A stretch of 29,408 nucleotides of DNA from Bacteroidota bacterium. Lineage in GTDB: Bacteria > Bacteroidota > Bacteroidia > Chitinophagales > Chitinophagaceae. A model generated the notes under the pieces. The model did no database searches and was not told the origin of the DNA. It worked only from the letters and a program-made list of their open reading frames with translations. Made by a program: the position numbers and the translations under genes. This document shows positions 9,001-14,969 of the stretch, one piece after another. The stretch covers positions 1-29,408 of the forward strand of contig JAFAGR010000065.1 in assembly GCA_023422565.1 (NCBI GenBank), given 5' to 3'. How positions within the stretch are numbered: the stretch's first letter is position 1; each line of letters opens with the position of its first letter.

Positions 9001-9222
9001 ATCGCCAATGTCTTTTGCTTCGATAAACCCTACTGGAATTTCCTTTCGTGTAATGATATAATCCGGTGCACCGCAGCTTTGACGTTTAGGTTCATTTGTT
9101 GCCCTGATAGAAGGTTCAATACTTTCCAACAGTTGCTGCAAATCTCCACGAAACGTATGTTCGGTGGCATTGCCAAGTTTATAACGGCGATTGATGTTGT
9201 CGATGTATTGGGAAGGGGTCAT
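6013..9222 (-). CDS. Single-chain restriction-modification enzyme (nuclease plus N6-adenine methylase)
   Basis: A 1069-residue protein that should both cleave and methylate DNA. Residues about 53-70 have P-D (D54) followed by E-A-K (E68, K70), the PD-(D/E)XK nuclease signature. Near residue 377 is D-P-A-A-G-T-G-T-F, the S-adenosylmethionine-binding motif I. Near residue 496 is N-P-P-Y-S-G, the catalytic motif IV of gamma-class N6-adenine methylases. The C-terminal third matches the target-recognition style of the Type ISP/LlaBIII-like specificity region. Full Type ISP enzymes carry a RecA-like helicase between nuclease and methylase and are about 1500-1600 residues; here that space has only a helical linker. 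The layout therefore fits a Type IIG/IIL-like enzyme. No separate methylase, specificity or nuclease gene is adjacent, as expected for a self-contained system. Confidence 0.88.
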   Translation of the reverse strand: MTPSQYIDNINRRYKLGNATEHTFRGDLQQLLESIEPSIRATNEPKRQSCGAPDYIITRKEIPVGFIEAKDIGDKDLDGLKKTGNKEQFDRYKASLNNLLFTDYLSFHLYREGQFITRIDIGEIEGNSIKPLPQNFAAFENLIKDFCAHIGQTIKSAKKLAEMMAGKARLLADIIARSLTSDEDNHEDSTLKDQMRAFREILIQDITPKGFADVYAQTIAYGMFAARLHDPTLPTFGRQEAAELIPRSNPFLRKLFGYIAGPDIDDRIRWVVDSLAEIFLHCNVEEILKNYGKATKTEDPIIHFYETFLSEYDPKLRKARGVWYTPQPVVDFIVRAVDDILKTEFDLPQGLADNSKIKIKVDQQGKKVEKDVHRVQILDPAAGTGTFLAEVIKHIHKKFEGQQGIWSNYVETHLLPRLNGFELLMASYAMAHLQLDLLLTETGFKPATNQRFRVYLTNSLEESHPDTGTLFANWLSAEANEANNIKRNTPVMCVIGNPPYSGISSNNGKWISDLIEDYKYVDGVHFNERKHWLNDDYVKFLRYGQHFIEKNGSGVLAFINPHGFLDNPTFRGMRWNLLKTFDKIYTIDLHGNSTKKETAPDGGPDVNVFDIMQGVSINIMVKTNKKSEKRQNQVLHTDVFGKREKKYSFLNENSIGSINFQNLKPEKPNFFFKPINSQSGLDYEKGFSVEKLFRKHSMGVTTARDHFVIDFDKNELEKRIVQFSDLTLDDSGIRSQFFGSKTTGKYLPGDTRGWNLSQARRMIRDEVHSNNIKEISYRPFDKRFIYYNKKMVDWGREDIMLNLLNDNYALNCVKIGRNENAHNYFISNAVTDKSIISSLDNANVFPLYVYDKRNENALEHRTRIPNFNQDEIYKISESLGILFKDEKENNSFAPIDILDYIYAVLHSPAYREKYKEFLKIDFPRVPYPTNKETFWKLVELGGKIRQVHLLESPVVEKYITKYPADGDNVVGKVQFKTHEYIQEVTDKDGKITYPDYLGSVFINETQYFSDVPTSAWNFYIGGYQPAQKWLKDRKGRKLDYDDILHYQKIIVALVETQKLMKEIDEHLEV

Positions 9223-9310
9223 AGCATAGAAGTCGCGGGAAAATTACCAAAGGCAAGCTCGCTACCGCATAGTGGCAATAAAGTTTGATTTTTGGCAGGA
9301 AAAAAATTCA

Positions 9311-10180
9311 CTACTTGCAAAAGTAGGGATCAAAGTTCTTGTTGCCTTCCATTCCATATGGAAAGCAAAAGTGAAATGATTTTGCCATAATACTTTCGAT
9401 TTCCATTTTAACCGAAGTTCCTCTGTCACTTGTAGGCGCATAAACCGATTTGGACGATTTCGCTCCAATGTTAGTTACCTGTACAGTTTCAGATTTATAT
9501 TTTCCGCCACTCGCTTTTATATAATCGACCCTAACCTGCACTTCATCTACAACCTTATCGGTATTATTGTAGACCACCACTGCCAGGTCAGAAATTCCGC
9601 CGATCTCTGAATAGGTATAGTTATTTGAGCTTACTTCAATAAAACTACGCCAGTTATTCCGGTAGCCCATGTACTTCTCTGTCAGTGCGGCATTTTTTCT
9701 ATCTTTTTCAGCTTTCTCCTGTTGTTGCTGTTGCAGTTGTAGTTCTTCTTTCTGTTGTTGTTCCCGCTGCTGATCAAAAACTTGTTGCTGTACGATGTCT
9801 AATTTTTCTGCCTGGCTTTTATTTTCGTAGATCAACCACCCAATAATTCCGCTGACCAGGATTGCACCGACAATAATGGGAAGAACGAACGATCTCTTCT
9901 TTGGGGTATCAAATAAATAGTCTGGGGAAGTATCGTTTGAAGTAGGAGGAGTTGATGGAAATTGGCTGGTAGTAATTGTAGACTCATAGGCTTTTTCTCT
10001 TAGCGGCGGTGGTTTAAGATTAAAGAGAGATTTCAGGTCATTAATCTCTCCTGCGGGCGTCCAGTTGTCTAATCCTTCATACCAAATAAGAGAGTCTTTA
10101 GTTACGGGTTGATGTTTTAATTCTTCAACACTAAATGGACCACTTTCATTTTGTCCATCGTGGATAAAATACTTTTTCAT
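9311..10180 (-). CDS. GYF-domain (DUF4339) membrane protein with Gln-rich coiled coil
   Basis: A 289-residue protein. Residues 1-55 form a GYF_2/DUF4339 domain: Y-F-I-H-D-G-Q, then G-P-F-S-V-E-E-L, then L-I-W-Y-E-G-L-D-N-W-T-P-A. This domain binds proline-rich peptides or acts as a protein-interaction module. A Pro/Ser/Thr-rich linker follows (about 56-95), then one transmembrane helix (about 97-117), a Gln/Glu/Lys-rich coiled coil (about 122-165) and a C-terminal beta-rich domain with V-V-Y-N-N-T-D-K-V-V-D-E-V-Q-V-R-V-D-Y, a pattern seen in FxLYD-like domains. The GYF domain should be cytoplasmic and the C terminus periplasmic. It lies 88 bases upstream of the restriction-modification gene on the same strand. 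A functional link is not evident. Confidence 0.75.
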   Translation of the reverse strand: MKKYFIHDGQNESGPFSVEELKHQPVTKDSLIWYEGLDNWTPAGEINDLKSLFNLKPPPLREKAYESTITTSQFPSTPPTSNDTSPDYLFDTPKKRSFVLPIIVGAILVSGIIGWLIYENKSQAEKLDIVQQQVFDQQREQQQKEELQLQQQQQEKAEKDRKNAALTEKYMGYRNNWRSFIEVSSNNYTYSEIGGISDLAVVVYNNTDKVVDEVQVRVDYIKASGGKYKSETVQVTNIGAKSSKSVYAPTSDRGTSVKMEIESIMAKSFHFCFPYGMEGNKNFDPYFCK

Positions 10181-10233
10181 ACGAAAGCCGGGTTTTGAGT
10201 TAGGGTGTTAAGAATGGAAGCTTGGCTTCACTA

Positions 10234-10336
10234 ACGCTAAAATTAAGTTAATCGCCCAACACCTATTAAACTTTTTTCTTCTTCAAACGTCTAATGTATA
10301 AGAGCGATTTTGCTCGACACAATTAAATGTTTTTTT
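10234..10336 (+). promoter_or_regulatory. Conserved 103-nt leader of the second 138-aa paralogue
   Basis: The counterpart of 2605-2707, same length and aligned without gaps, with most differences clustered in the middle. The AGAGCGATTTTGCTCG block, the ATTAAAC plus pyrimidine tract and the AATTAAAT spacer are kept. The equal distance from block start to ATG in two loci 7.6 kb apart argues that spacing matters. Confidence 0.6.
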
Positions 10337-10753
10337 ATGAACATTAATTTTACTATCCTCACTTCGCGTGAAGATTGCCACCAATTGCTAAAGCAGGTGG
10401 CGAAAGAAAGAAGGGGCCTTGCCTATAAATTGGAAGGCCTTGTATTAAGGCACACCAATGCCGATGGCTCCGGGCAGATGCTTGAAGCCGAGATCCAAAG
10501 CGTTACTTCGGAGATCGCCTTTCTGCGAACTTTCATTGAAGGTTTGCCTGATGGCCAGAACAAGATCGAACAGGTAGAAAAGCTGCAGGATCTTGAGTAC
10601 AGGTTGATCCGCCTTGTTCGTCAACGTTCTACCAGCGGTGTTACCGCAATCGTTGAACGCGAGTACGACATGGGTCTTGTACAGGCTCAGATCGCCGAGG
10701 CCGATGCATTCATTACCGGTATCACAACCCACATGAATGCGATCCCTGAATAA
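10337..10753 (+). CDS. Conserved hypothetical 138-aa helical protein, paralogue 2
   Basis: About 80% identical over its whole length to the product of 2708-3124, with most changes conservative (K/R, S/T, D/E). The most conserved parts are the N-terminal R-E-D-C-H-Q-L-L-K-Q-V and the R-L-V-R-Q-R-S-T-S-G-V segment, which are the best candidates for functional sites. At DNA level about the first 55 coding bases after the start region differ at only one position between copies, more conserved than the rest of the gene. They include CTTC-GCGT-GAAG, which could form a hairpin. I recognise no family. The gene is flanked by its own leader and terminator. Confidence 0.8.
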   Translation: MNINFTILTSREDCHQLLKQVAKERRGLAYKLEGLVLRHTNADGSGQMLEAEIQSVTSEIAFLRTFIEGLPDGQNKIEQVEKLQDLEYRLIRLVRQRSTSGVTAIVEREYDMGLVQAQIAEADAFITGITTHMNAIPE

Positions 10754-10773
10754 CGGGAGGGCATTGCTTACTT

Positions 10774-10809
10774 AAAGAGAACGTTCTTTTGCGAGGGCGT
10801 TCTTTTTTT
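10774..10809 (+). terminator. Rho-independent terminator of paralogue 2
   Basis: AGAACG and CGTTCT form a 6-bp stem, extendable by A-T pairs into the following T7 run, around a 14-base loop. It begins about 20 bases after the stop codon. It is weaker than the paralogue 1 terminator and not obviously copied from it. Confidence 0.7.
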
Positions 10810-10867
10810 GGTTGGTAGACTTTAGTCTGTAGTCTGTAGTCTTTAGTTCCTGATCTTTTCACGAATT

Positions 10868-10909
10868 CGTAAATCGTAATTCGTACATCGTAATTCGTAC
10901 ATCGTAAAT
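10868..10909. repeat. Three tandem copies of a 14-base unit
   Basis: CGTAAATCGTAATT, CGTACATCGTAATT and CGTACATCGTAAAT follow each other directly. The same word inverted (ACGATGTAC) occurs near 3195 and 5490-5515, so it is a dispersed low-complexity repeat of this genome. Confidence 0.75.
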
Positions 10910-10925
10910 CTCAACTGCGCCTTTG

Positions 10926-11046
10926 CATTCTTTGTGACTTTGCGCAATTTTTCCCGCTGATTCCCGCCGATTAAGATGCACCGCAGATGCTCGCTGATAC
11001 TTTTTGAATTTTGAATTTTTACTTTTGACTTTTGACTTTTGACTTT
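10926..11046. repeat. Dispersed composite repeat, copy 1
   Basis: In order: a CTTTGTGACTTTGCGC-type word; CCCGCTGATTCCCGCCGATT...GATGCTCGCTGATAC; then TTTTTGAATTTTGAATTTTT and three TTTTGAC units. The same order recurs at 11991-12078, in short form at 12167-12220, and at 12751-12835. The right edge of this copy runs into the 3' end of the DUF1801 gene. Confidence 0.75.
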
Positions 11047-11732
11047 TTCCGGACATTTCCCCTTTCTTTCTTCTTCATCATTTCATCATTCTCCTTCACC
11101 CTGAACTTCACTATTCTTTCTATCAGCTTATATGGAATGGGTTCCTTAAGAGGGAACTGCACAGAACCGCGGCCCTGTTTATATTTTGACAACTCCTTTG
11201 CAAATTCGCTATGGCCGGAGGGCGTGGCATAAAAGCCAATGTGATTTTTGAACGCGGCAAAATACACCAATGGCTTTTTGTGGGTTTTGTATGCCGGCAT
11301 TCCATAGGCAAATGATTCTTCGGCGCAGGGAGCGCTTTCTTTTATCTTTTTCCTGATGTTTTGTAACATTTCCTGCACCTCCCGTGGGAATTGTTGAAAG
11401 TAAGTTTCTATTTCATTGGCATTCTTGTTTACGGAAGCAGCGTGGTTTTTAAAGGAGAGGCTGGCAGAGGCGAGCATTTCATACAACTTCGGGATCGTAC
11501 TTTTGCCCATGCCGTGAAGTTTTAGAATTTCCTCCTCGGAGTATTTCGATAATTGCGACAAGCTTGTTATTCCCTGATGCTCCAATGCACGCCGCGCAGG
11601 AGCACCAAGGGTGGAGAGAAAACCGGACCGCGGCTTCCGTTCCGCTTCACAAACAGGGCATGTGGGGCAAGAGGAAGATTTATAAAATTGGTGTCCGTTT
11701 TTACAGGTTTTTAGAATTTTGCCAGGTGCCAT
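11019..11732 (-). CDS. DUF1801 (YdhG-like) protein with zinc-ribbon and helix-hairpin-helix N terminus
   Basis: A 237-residue cytoplasmic protein of three parts. Residues about 10-30 have C-K-N-G-H and C-P-T-C-P-V-C, a likely zinc ribbon. Residues about 38-87 (G-A-P-A-R-R-A-L, L-H-G-M-G-K-S-T-I) resemble the helix-hairpin-helix fold of the RNA polymerase alpha C-terminal domain. Residues about 105-215 match DUF1801/YdhG, including Y-F-Q-Q-F-P, E-S-F-A-Y-G-M-P-A-Y and the closing P-I-P-Y-K-L-I-E-R-I-V. DUF1801 shares the YjbR/CyaY-like fold and its biochemical role is unknown. The last residues (K-K-S-K-V-K-S-Q-K) are encoded by the dispersed TTTTGAC repeat, so the natural stop has probably been replaced. 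Start ATG 11732 keeps the zinc ribbon. Confidence 0.8.
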   Translation of the reverse strand: MAPGKILKTCKNGHQFYKSSSCPTCPVCEAERKPRSGFLSTLGAPARRALEHQGITSLSQLSKYSEEEILKLHGMGKSTIPKLYEMLASASLSFKNHAASVNKNANEIETYFQQFPREVQEMLQNIRKKIKESAPCAEESFAYGMPAYKTHKKPLVYFAAFKNHIGFYATPSGHSEFAKELSKYKQGRGSVQFPLKEPIPYKLIERIVKFRVKENDEMMKKKERGNVRKKSKVKSQK

Positions 11733-12355
11733 GCGAAGAAGTTTGTGAGGTGAATTTCGTGATTTTTAAAATTCTCAAATTCTTAATTCTTAATTTTTAT
11801 CCTATTTGTCTCTTTGCTTTCTTTGCGGCTTTGCGTGAAAGTTTCACACGAAGGCACAAAGTGAACAATCCTTTTTTTTGCGCATTTCCCTGAAGCCTCG
11901 TTATTAAATCGATTTAAGATTTTTATGAAGACACAAAGAGCAGTACATAACTTCGTGTTCTTATGTATTCTTCGTGGACTTTGTGCGAAAGTTTCCCGCT
12001 GATTTCCGCCGATTAAGATTCACCGCTGATGCTCGCTGATACTTCTTGAATTTTGAATTTTTACTTTTTACTTTTTGGGTCACGGAGATCCACGGAGGAA
12101 CGGAGGTCCACAAAGGGCATCTTTCTTTGTGTTTTTGCTTTCTTTGCGGCTTTGCGTGAAATATATCCCCGCTGATGCTCGCTGATACTTTTTGAATTTT
12201 GAATTTTTACTTTTGACTTGCCAGGTCACAGAGATCCACAGAGGAACGAAGGTCCACCGAGAGCAGTATTTTCTTCGTGTGCTTATGTATTCTTCGTGGG
12301 CTTCGTGCGAAATTCTTCAAGCCTTACAATCGCAGCGCTTGAAAAATGAGCAACG
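11733..12355. repeat. 623-base repeat-filled intergenic region
   Basis: No gene is convincing here. The sequence is a mosaic of dispersed words. CTTTGCGGCTTTGCGTGAAA-type text occurs at about 11812-11850 and 12121-12163, and a diverged TTCGTGGACTTTGTGCGAAA version at 11970-11990. CCCGCTGATTTCCGCC plus TTGAATTTTGAATTTTT occurs at 11995-12075 and 12167-12220. GGTCACGGAGATCCACGGAGG-type text occurs at about 12078-12113 and 12224-12260. Copies share the same orientation and order. The promoters of the two flanking genes are not identifiable. Confidence 0.75.
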
Positions 12356-12628
12356 CTACTCGGAAGTTGTGGGATCAATTATGGCAGAAACTTCGGCTAC
12401 TTCATTTGCGGGAAAGCCGCCTTTCTTTGCATGTGCCAGCACCGTTTCCTTATTTGGCGCTATATATACGCAATAGATCTTGTTTTCAGTAACGTAGCTC
12501 TGCACCCACTGAATTTTCGTTCCCATTTCATCAAGCACCGCGCAGGAGGCTTGCGAGATAGCTTTTAATTGCTCTGGAGGAAACGCCCCTGCGCCGGGAA
12601 GTTCTCTTTCAATTACGTATTTAGGCAT
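12356..12628 (-). CDS. DUF4242 family protein
   Basis: A 90-residue protein starting M-P-K-Y-V-I-E-R-E-L-P-G-A-G, the typical opening of DUF4242. This family includes small ferredoxin-fold proteins such as the nickel-binding SCO4226 of Streptomyces. W-V-Q-S-Y-V-T-E-N-K-I-Y-C-V-Y-I-A is the central strand pair and H-A-K-K-G-G-F-P-A the conserved helix. ATG 12628 is chosen because the frame upstream, open to 12679, adds residues unlike the family. There is no signal peptide. The function of most family members is unknown. It is a lone gene in a repeat-rich area. Confidence 0.82.
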   Translation of the reverse strand: MPKYVIERELPGAGAFPPEQLKAISQASCAVLDEMGTKIQWVQSYVTENKIYCVYIAPNKETVLAHAKKGGFPANEVAEVSAIIDPTTSE

Positions 12629-12931
12629 GGTAGAGTATTTTAAGGTACCTAATATAAACTTATTTGAATTAAAATACAAGATGACTGCGGGCAGGGACGT
12701 TTTCGCAACTTCCCTCGATTTTTCCGCATTATACCTGTGCTTCGCGCAAAGTTTCCCGCTGATTCTTGCGGATTGAAATGCGCTGCAGATTTACGGAGAT
12801 CGCTTTTTGAATTTTGAATTTTTACTTTTGACTTACCAGGTCACAGAGATCCACGGAGGAACAGAGGTCCACAGCGGGCTTCTTTCTTTGCGTTTTTGCT
12901 TTCTTTGCGGCTTTGCGTGAAATTTTTGCAA

Positions 12932-12956
12932 CCGGACAGGTGATAACACCTGCCGG
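12932..12956. repeat. REP-like palindrome, copy 1
   Basis: CCGG-A-CAGGTG-ATAA-CACCTG-CCGG forms a 10-bp stem with one bulged A. It directly follows a GCGTGAAATTTTTGCAA word. The second copy is at 13079-13103. Confidence 0.7.
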
Positions 12957-13078
12957 GGAAAAGGAGAACCATGGAGAAACGGAGGTGCACAAAGAGAACT
13001 TTCTAATAAAATATTAATTCCTAATACTTAATTTTTATTCTATCTGCCTCTTTGCTTTCTTTGTGTCTTTGCGTGCAA

Positions 13079-13103
13079 CCGGTTAGGTGATAACACCTGC
13101 CGG
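13079..13103. repeat. REP-like palindrome, copy 2
   Basis: The same element as 12932-12956 with two bases changed (CCGGTTAGGTG for CCGGACAGGTG). The GATAACACCTGCCGGGG half is identical. It ends 13 bases after the M1 peptidase stop, so it could also work as that gene's 3' hairpin. Confidence 0.7.
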
Positions 13104-13116
13104 GGCCGAACAGTAT

Positions 13117-14745
13117 TTAATTTTTAAGCACATAAAAATCCTCATCCACAAAAACCTTCCTGCTTTTCCATTTTATTTCTTGCCATTCGGTTTCGACTGG
13201 ATATAAGCGGATCGATCTTTTTCCGTCTGAAACATCCACCGGCATATTAAAGCCCTGTACACAGTTTTCCCAACGGTACAACATTTTCTTGCCGGAGAAT
13301 TTATATTTAAGTTTCGGCACCATGGTGGTGTTCAGGTATTGCTCAAATATTGATTGCAGACTGAGCCCTGAGGCCTGCTCCATGTATTCCCGTATATCCG
13401 TTACCGTTACAGTTTGGTGATAAAACTTTTTGTTCATTCCCCGCAGCATTTGGCGGAATTTTTCGTCATCGTTTATAATTTGCCTGATGGTATGTATCAT
13501 CGCAGCGCCCTTATAATACATATCGCCGCTGCCTTCGGTGTTTACACCATAAGGCCCCGTTATGGGAATATCGTTTTTAATTTTACTTCGCGTGCCGCGG
13601 ATATACCGGCCCGCCGCTTCCTTACCAAAATGATATTCCATAAAAAGCGCTTCACTGTAATGGGTAAATCCTTCGTGTATCCACATATCGGCGATATCTT
13701 TCGCGGTGATGTTGTTTCCAAACCATTCGTGCCCTGCTTCATGAACCACAATAAAATCCCATTTCAATCCTTCGCCCGTTCCGCTCAGATCACTTCCGTA
13801 AAACCCGTTCTGGTAGTTGTTTCCATAGGCAATGTTGCTTTGGTGTTCCATGCCAAGGTGCGATGATTCAACCAATTTAAATCCATCCTCATAAAAAGGA
13901 TAGGGGCCAAACCAATGCTCAAAGGCCTTCATCATCCGCGGCACTTCTTTAAACTGGTTTTTTGCGCGTTTAAGATTATAATCAAGCACCCAATAATCGA
14001 GATCGAGTTTCCCTTTTTCTCCCGCATAGCTTTCACCGAAGTGTACATACTTGCCGATGTAGGGAACGATGTTGTAATTATTTATAGGATCAACGACCTG
14101 CCAGGTATACATTATCCTATTTTCGGGTAGGCTTTGCCGTGAGATAAGCCTGCCATTACCAATGCCAACAAGACTATCGGGTGTGATGATGCGAAGAATG
14201 GATCCTTTATCAGGTTCATCTCCCTGCCAGTCTTTGCAAGGATACCAACTGCTTGCCCCAAAGCCCTGGCAGGCAACCGTGGCCCTTGGCCGGCCCAGGG
14301 AATCGTTCTTCCAAACCCATCCACCATCCCATGGCGCCTTTTTTGATTCTTTGGGCTTGCCATGAAAATAAAGCGTTATACGGTTTGTGTCCGGGCGCAT
14401 CTTATACATCGCGTTGCTGTCGCGCAGCATCAGCCAATACACATTTCCTTCGCGGCGAAAGGGGAGCGGCGCATCATAATTTATTGCTGAATCCAGTACC
14501 ATCGGCTCCATCAGGTCGATCTGCATTAGTTTCGCGCCATTGTCGAAAAATGTAACGATGTTTTTCCCTCTTAGTGTTTTATTTACAAGATCCGGTTCAA
14601 CAGTTAAGTCGTAATGCATTACATCCCACCTTTCGCGGAACGGGCCGTTGGAGCCGCGCAGGGTGTCAGCATGCGTGAATCCTTTTTGAGCAATTATATT
14701 AGCGTTAATTAATAAAGAAAAAATGGTGAGAATGAATAGCTTCAT
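13117..14745 (-). CDS. Exported M1-family zinc aminopeptidase
   Basis: A 542-residue protein with a signal peptide (about residues 1-19, N-I-I-A-Q), so probably periplasmic. Zinc site: H335-E-A-G-H339, then 18 residues, then E358 (M-W-I-H-E-G-F), the exact HEXXH-x18-E pattern of gluzincin family M1. The substrate-binding exopeptidase motif appears as G-M-E-H-Q near residues 300-304, a variant of GAMEN known in Bacteroidota enzymes. A tyrosine suitable for transition-state stabilisation lies downstream. It lacks the large C-terminal ERAP1-like domain of PepN, which fits the short form of the family. The role is release of N-terminal amino acids from exported peptides. It is divergent from the peptide-binding lipoprotein at 14970, which suits a shared peptide-use role. 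Confidence 0.92.
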   Translation of the reverse strand: MKLFILTIFSLLINANIIAQKGFTHADTLRGSNGPFRERWDVMHYDLTVEPDLVNKTLRGKNIVTFFDNGAKLMQIDLMEPMVLDSAINYDAPLPFRREGNVYWLMLRDSNAMYKMRPDTNRITLYFHGKPKESKKAPWDGGWVWKNDSLGRPRATVACQGFGASSWYPCKDWQGDEPDKGSILRIITPDSLVGIGNGRLISRQSLPENRIMYTWQVVDPINNYNIVPYIGKYVHFGESYAGEKGKLDLDYWVLDYNLKRAKNQFKEVPRMMKAFEHWFGPYPFYEDGFKLVESSHLGMEHQSNIAYGNNYQNGFYGSDLSGTGEGLKWDFIVVHEAGHEWFGNNITAKDIADMWIHEGFTHYSEALFMEYHFGKEAAGRYIRGTRSKIKNDIPITGPYGVNTEGSGDMYYKGAAMIHTIRQIINDDEKFRQMLRGMNKKFYHQTVTVTDIREYMEQASGLSLQSIFEQYLNTTMVPKLKYKFSGKKMLYRWENCVQGFNMPVDVSDGKRSIRLYPVETEWQEIKWKSRKVFVDEDFYVLKN

Positions 14746-14792
14746 TTGAGATAGATTATGTTCTAAATTTAAATACTAATTCTGACGATATG

Positions 14793-14880
14793 CGAGGATG
14801 CTGCCAGCAGCATCCTCGGTTCCTTTTTGCTGGCCCAAAAAGGAACCAAAAAAGGCCTTCCCGGCCGCCCATTACGGCCG
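14793..14880. repeat. Cluster of three adjacent inverted repeats in a divergent intergenic region
   Basis: First, 14793-14818: a perfect 12-base inverted repeat (CGAGGATGCTGC / GCAGCATCCTCG) with a 2-base centre. Second, 14818-14847: GGTTCCTTTTT / AAAAAGGAACC, perfect 11 bp around 8 bases. Third, 14862-14880: CGGCCG / CGGCCG around 7 bases, followed by more GGCCGGC. The GC-rich stretch differs from its AT-rich surroundings. This may be a small non-coding mobile element or a multi-hairpin insulator between the divergent peptidase and lipoprotein genes. Confidence 0.75.
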
Positions 14881-14889
14881 GCGGCCGGC

Positions 14890-14897
14890 TAGCTTTG
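14890..14897 (+). promoter_or_regulatory. Candidate -7 element for the peptide-binding lipoprotein
   Basis: TAGCTTTG is an exact match to the Bacteroidota -7 consensus TAnnTTTG, 72 bases before ATG 14970. No TTTG is seen at the -33 distance, so support is partial. Confidence 0.35.
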
Positions 14898-14969
14898 TTG
14901 AACATTTGTGCAAAGTAGTGCCAAACATTAGTTCCTTGGTCCAGGAAATGTTGGTTCATTGAATTTCGA

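Larger units (their letters stand above)
12629..13116. repeat. 488-base repeat-filled intergenic region with two REP-like palindromes
   Basis: It continues the mosaic: CCCGCTGATTCTTGCGG at 12756, TTTTTGAATTTTGAATTTTT near 12804-12824, GGTCACAGAGATCCACGGAGG at 12839-12872 with a diverged copy at 12962-12993, and CTTTGCGGCTTTGCGTGAAA at 12904-12923 with a variant at 13055-13080. It also has two copies of a CAGGTGATAACACCTG-type palindrome. I see no gene. The region lies between the DUF4242 start and the M1 peptidase stop. Confidence 0.75.

Noticed and set aside
10868..10909. Possible CRISPR-like array (three regular units)
   Set aside because: Units are only 14 bases and directly adjacent with no spacers; no cas gene is present.
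12192..12476. 94-residue plus-strand frame
   Set aside because: Its first half is repeat text and its second half is antisense to the DUF4242 gene.
13414..13866. 150-residue plus-strand frame
   Set aside because: It is antisense to the catalytic core of the M1 aminopeptidase, whose motifs are clear.
14756..14959. 67-residue minus-strand frame
   Set aside because: It covers the triple inverted repeat and has no protein-like pattern; it is explained by the repeat.
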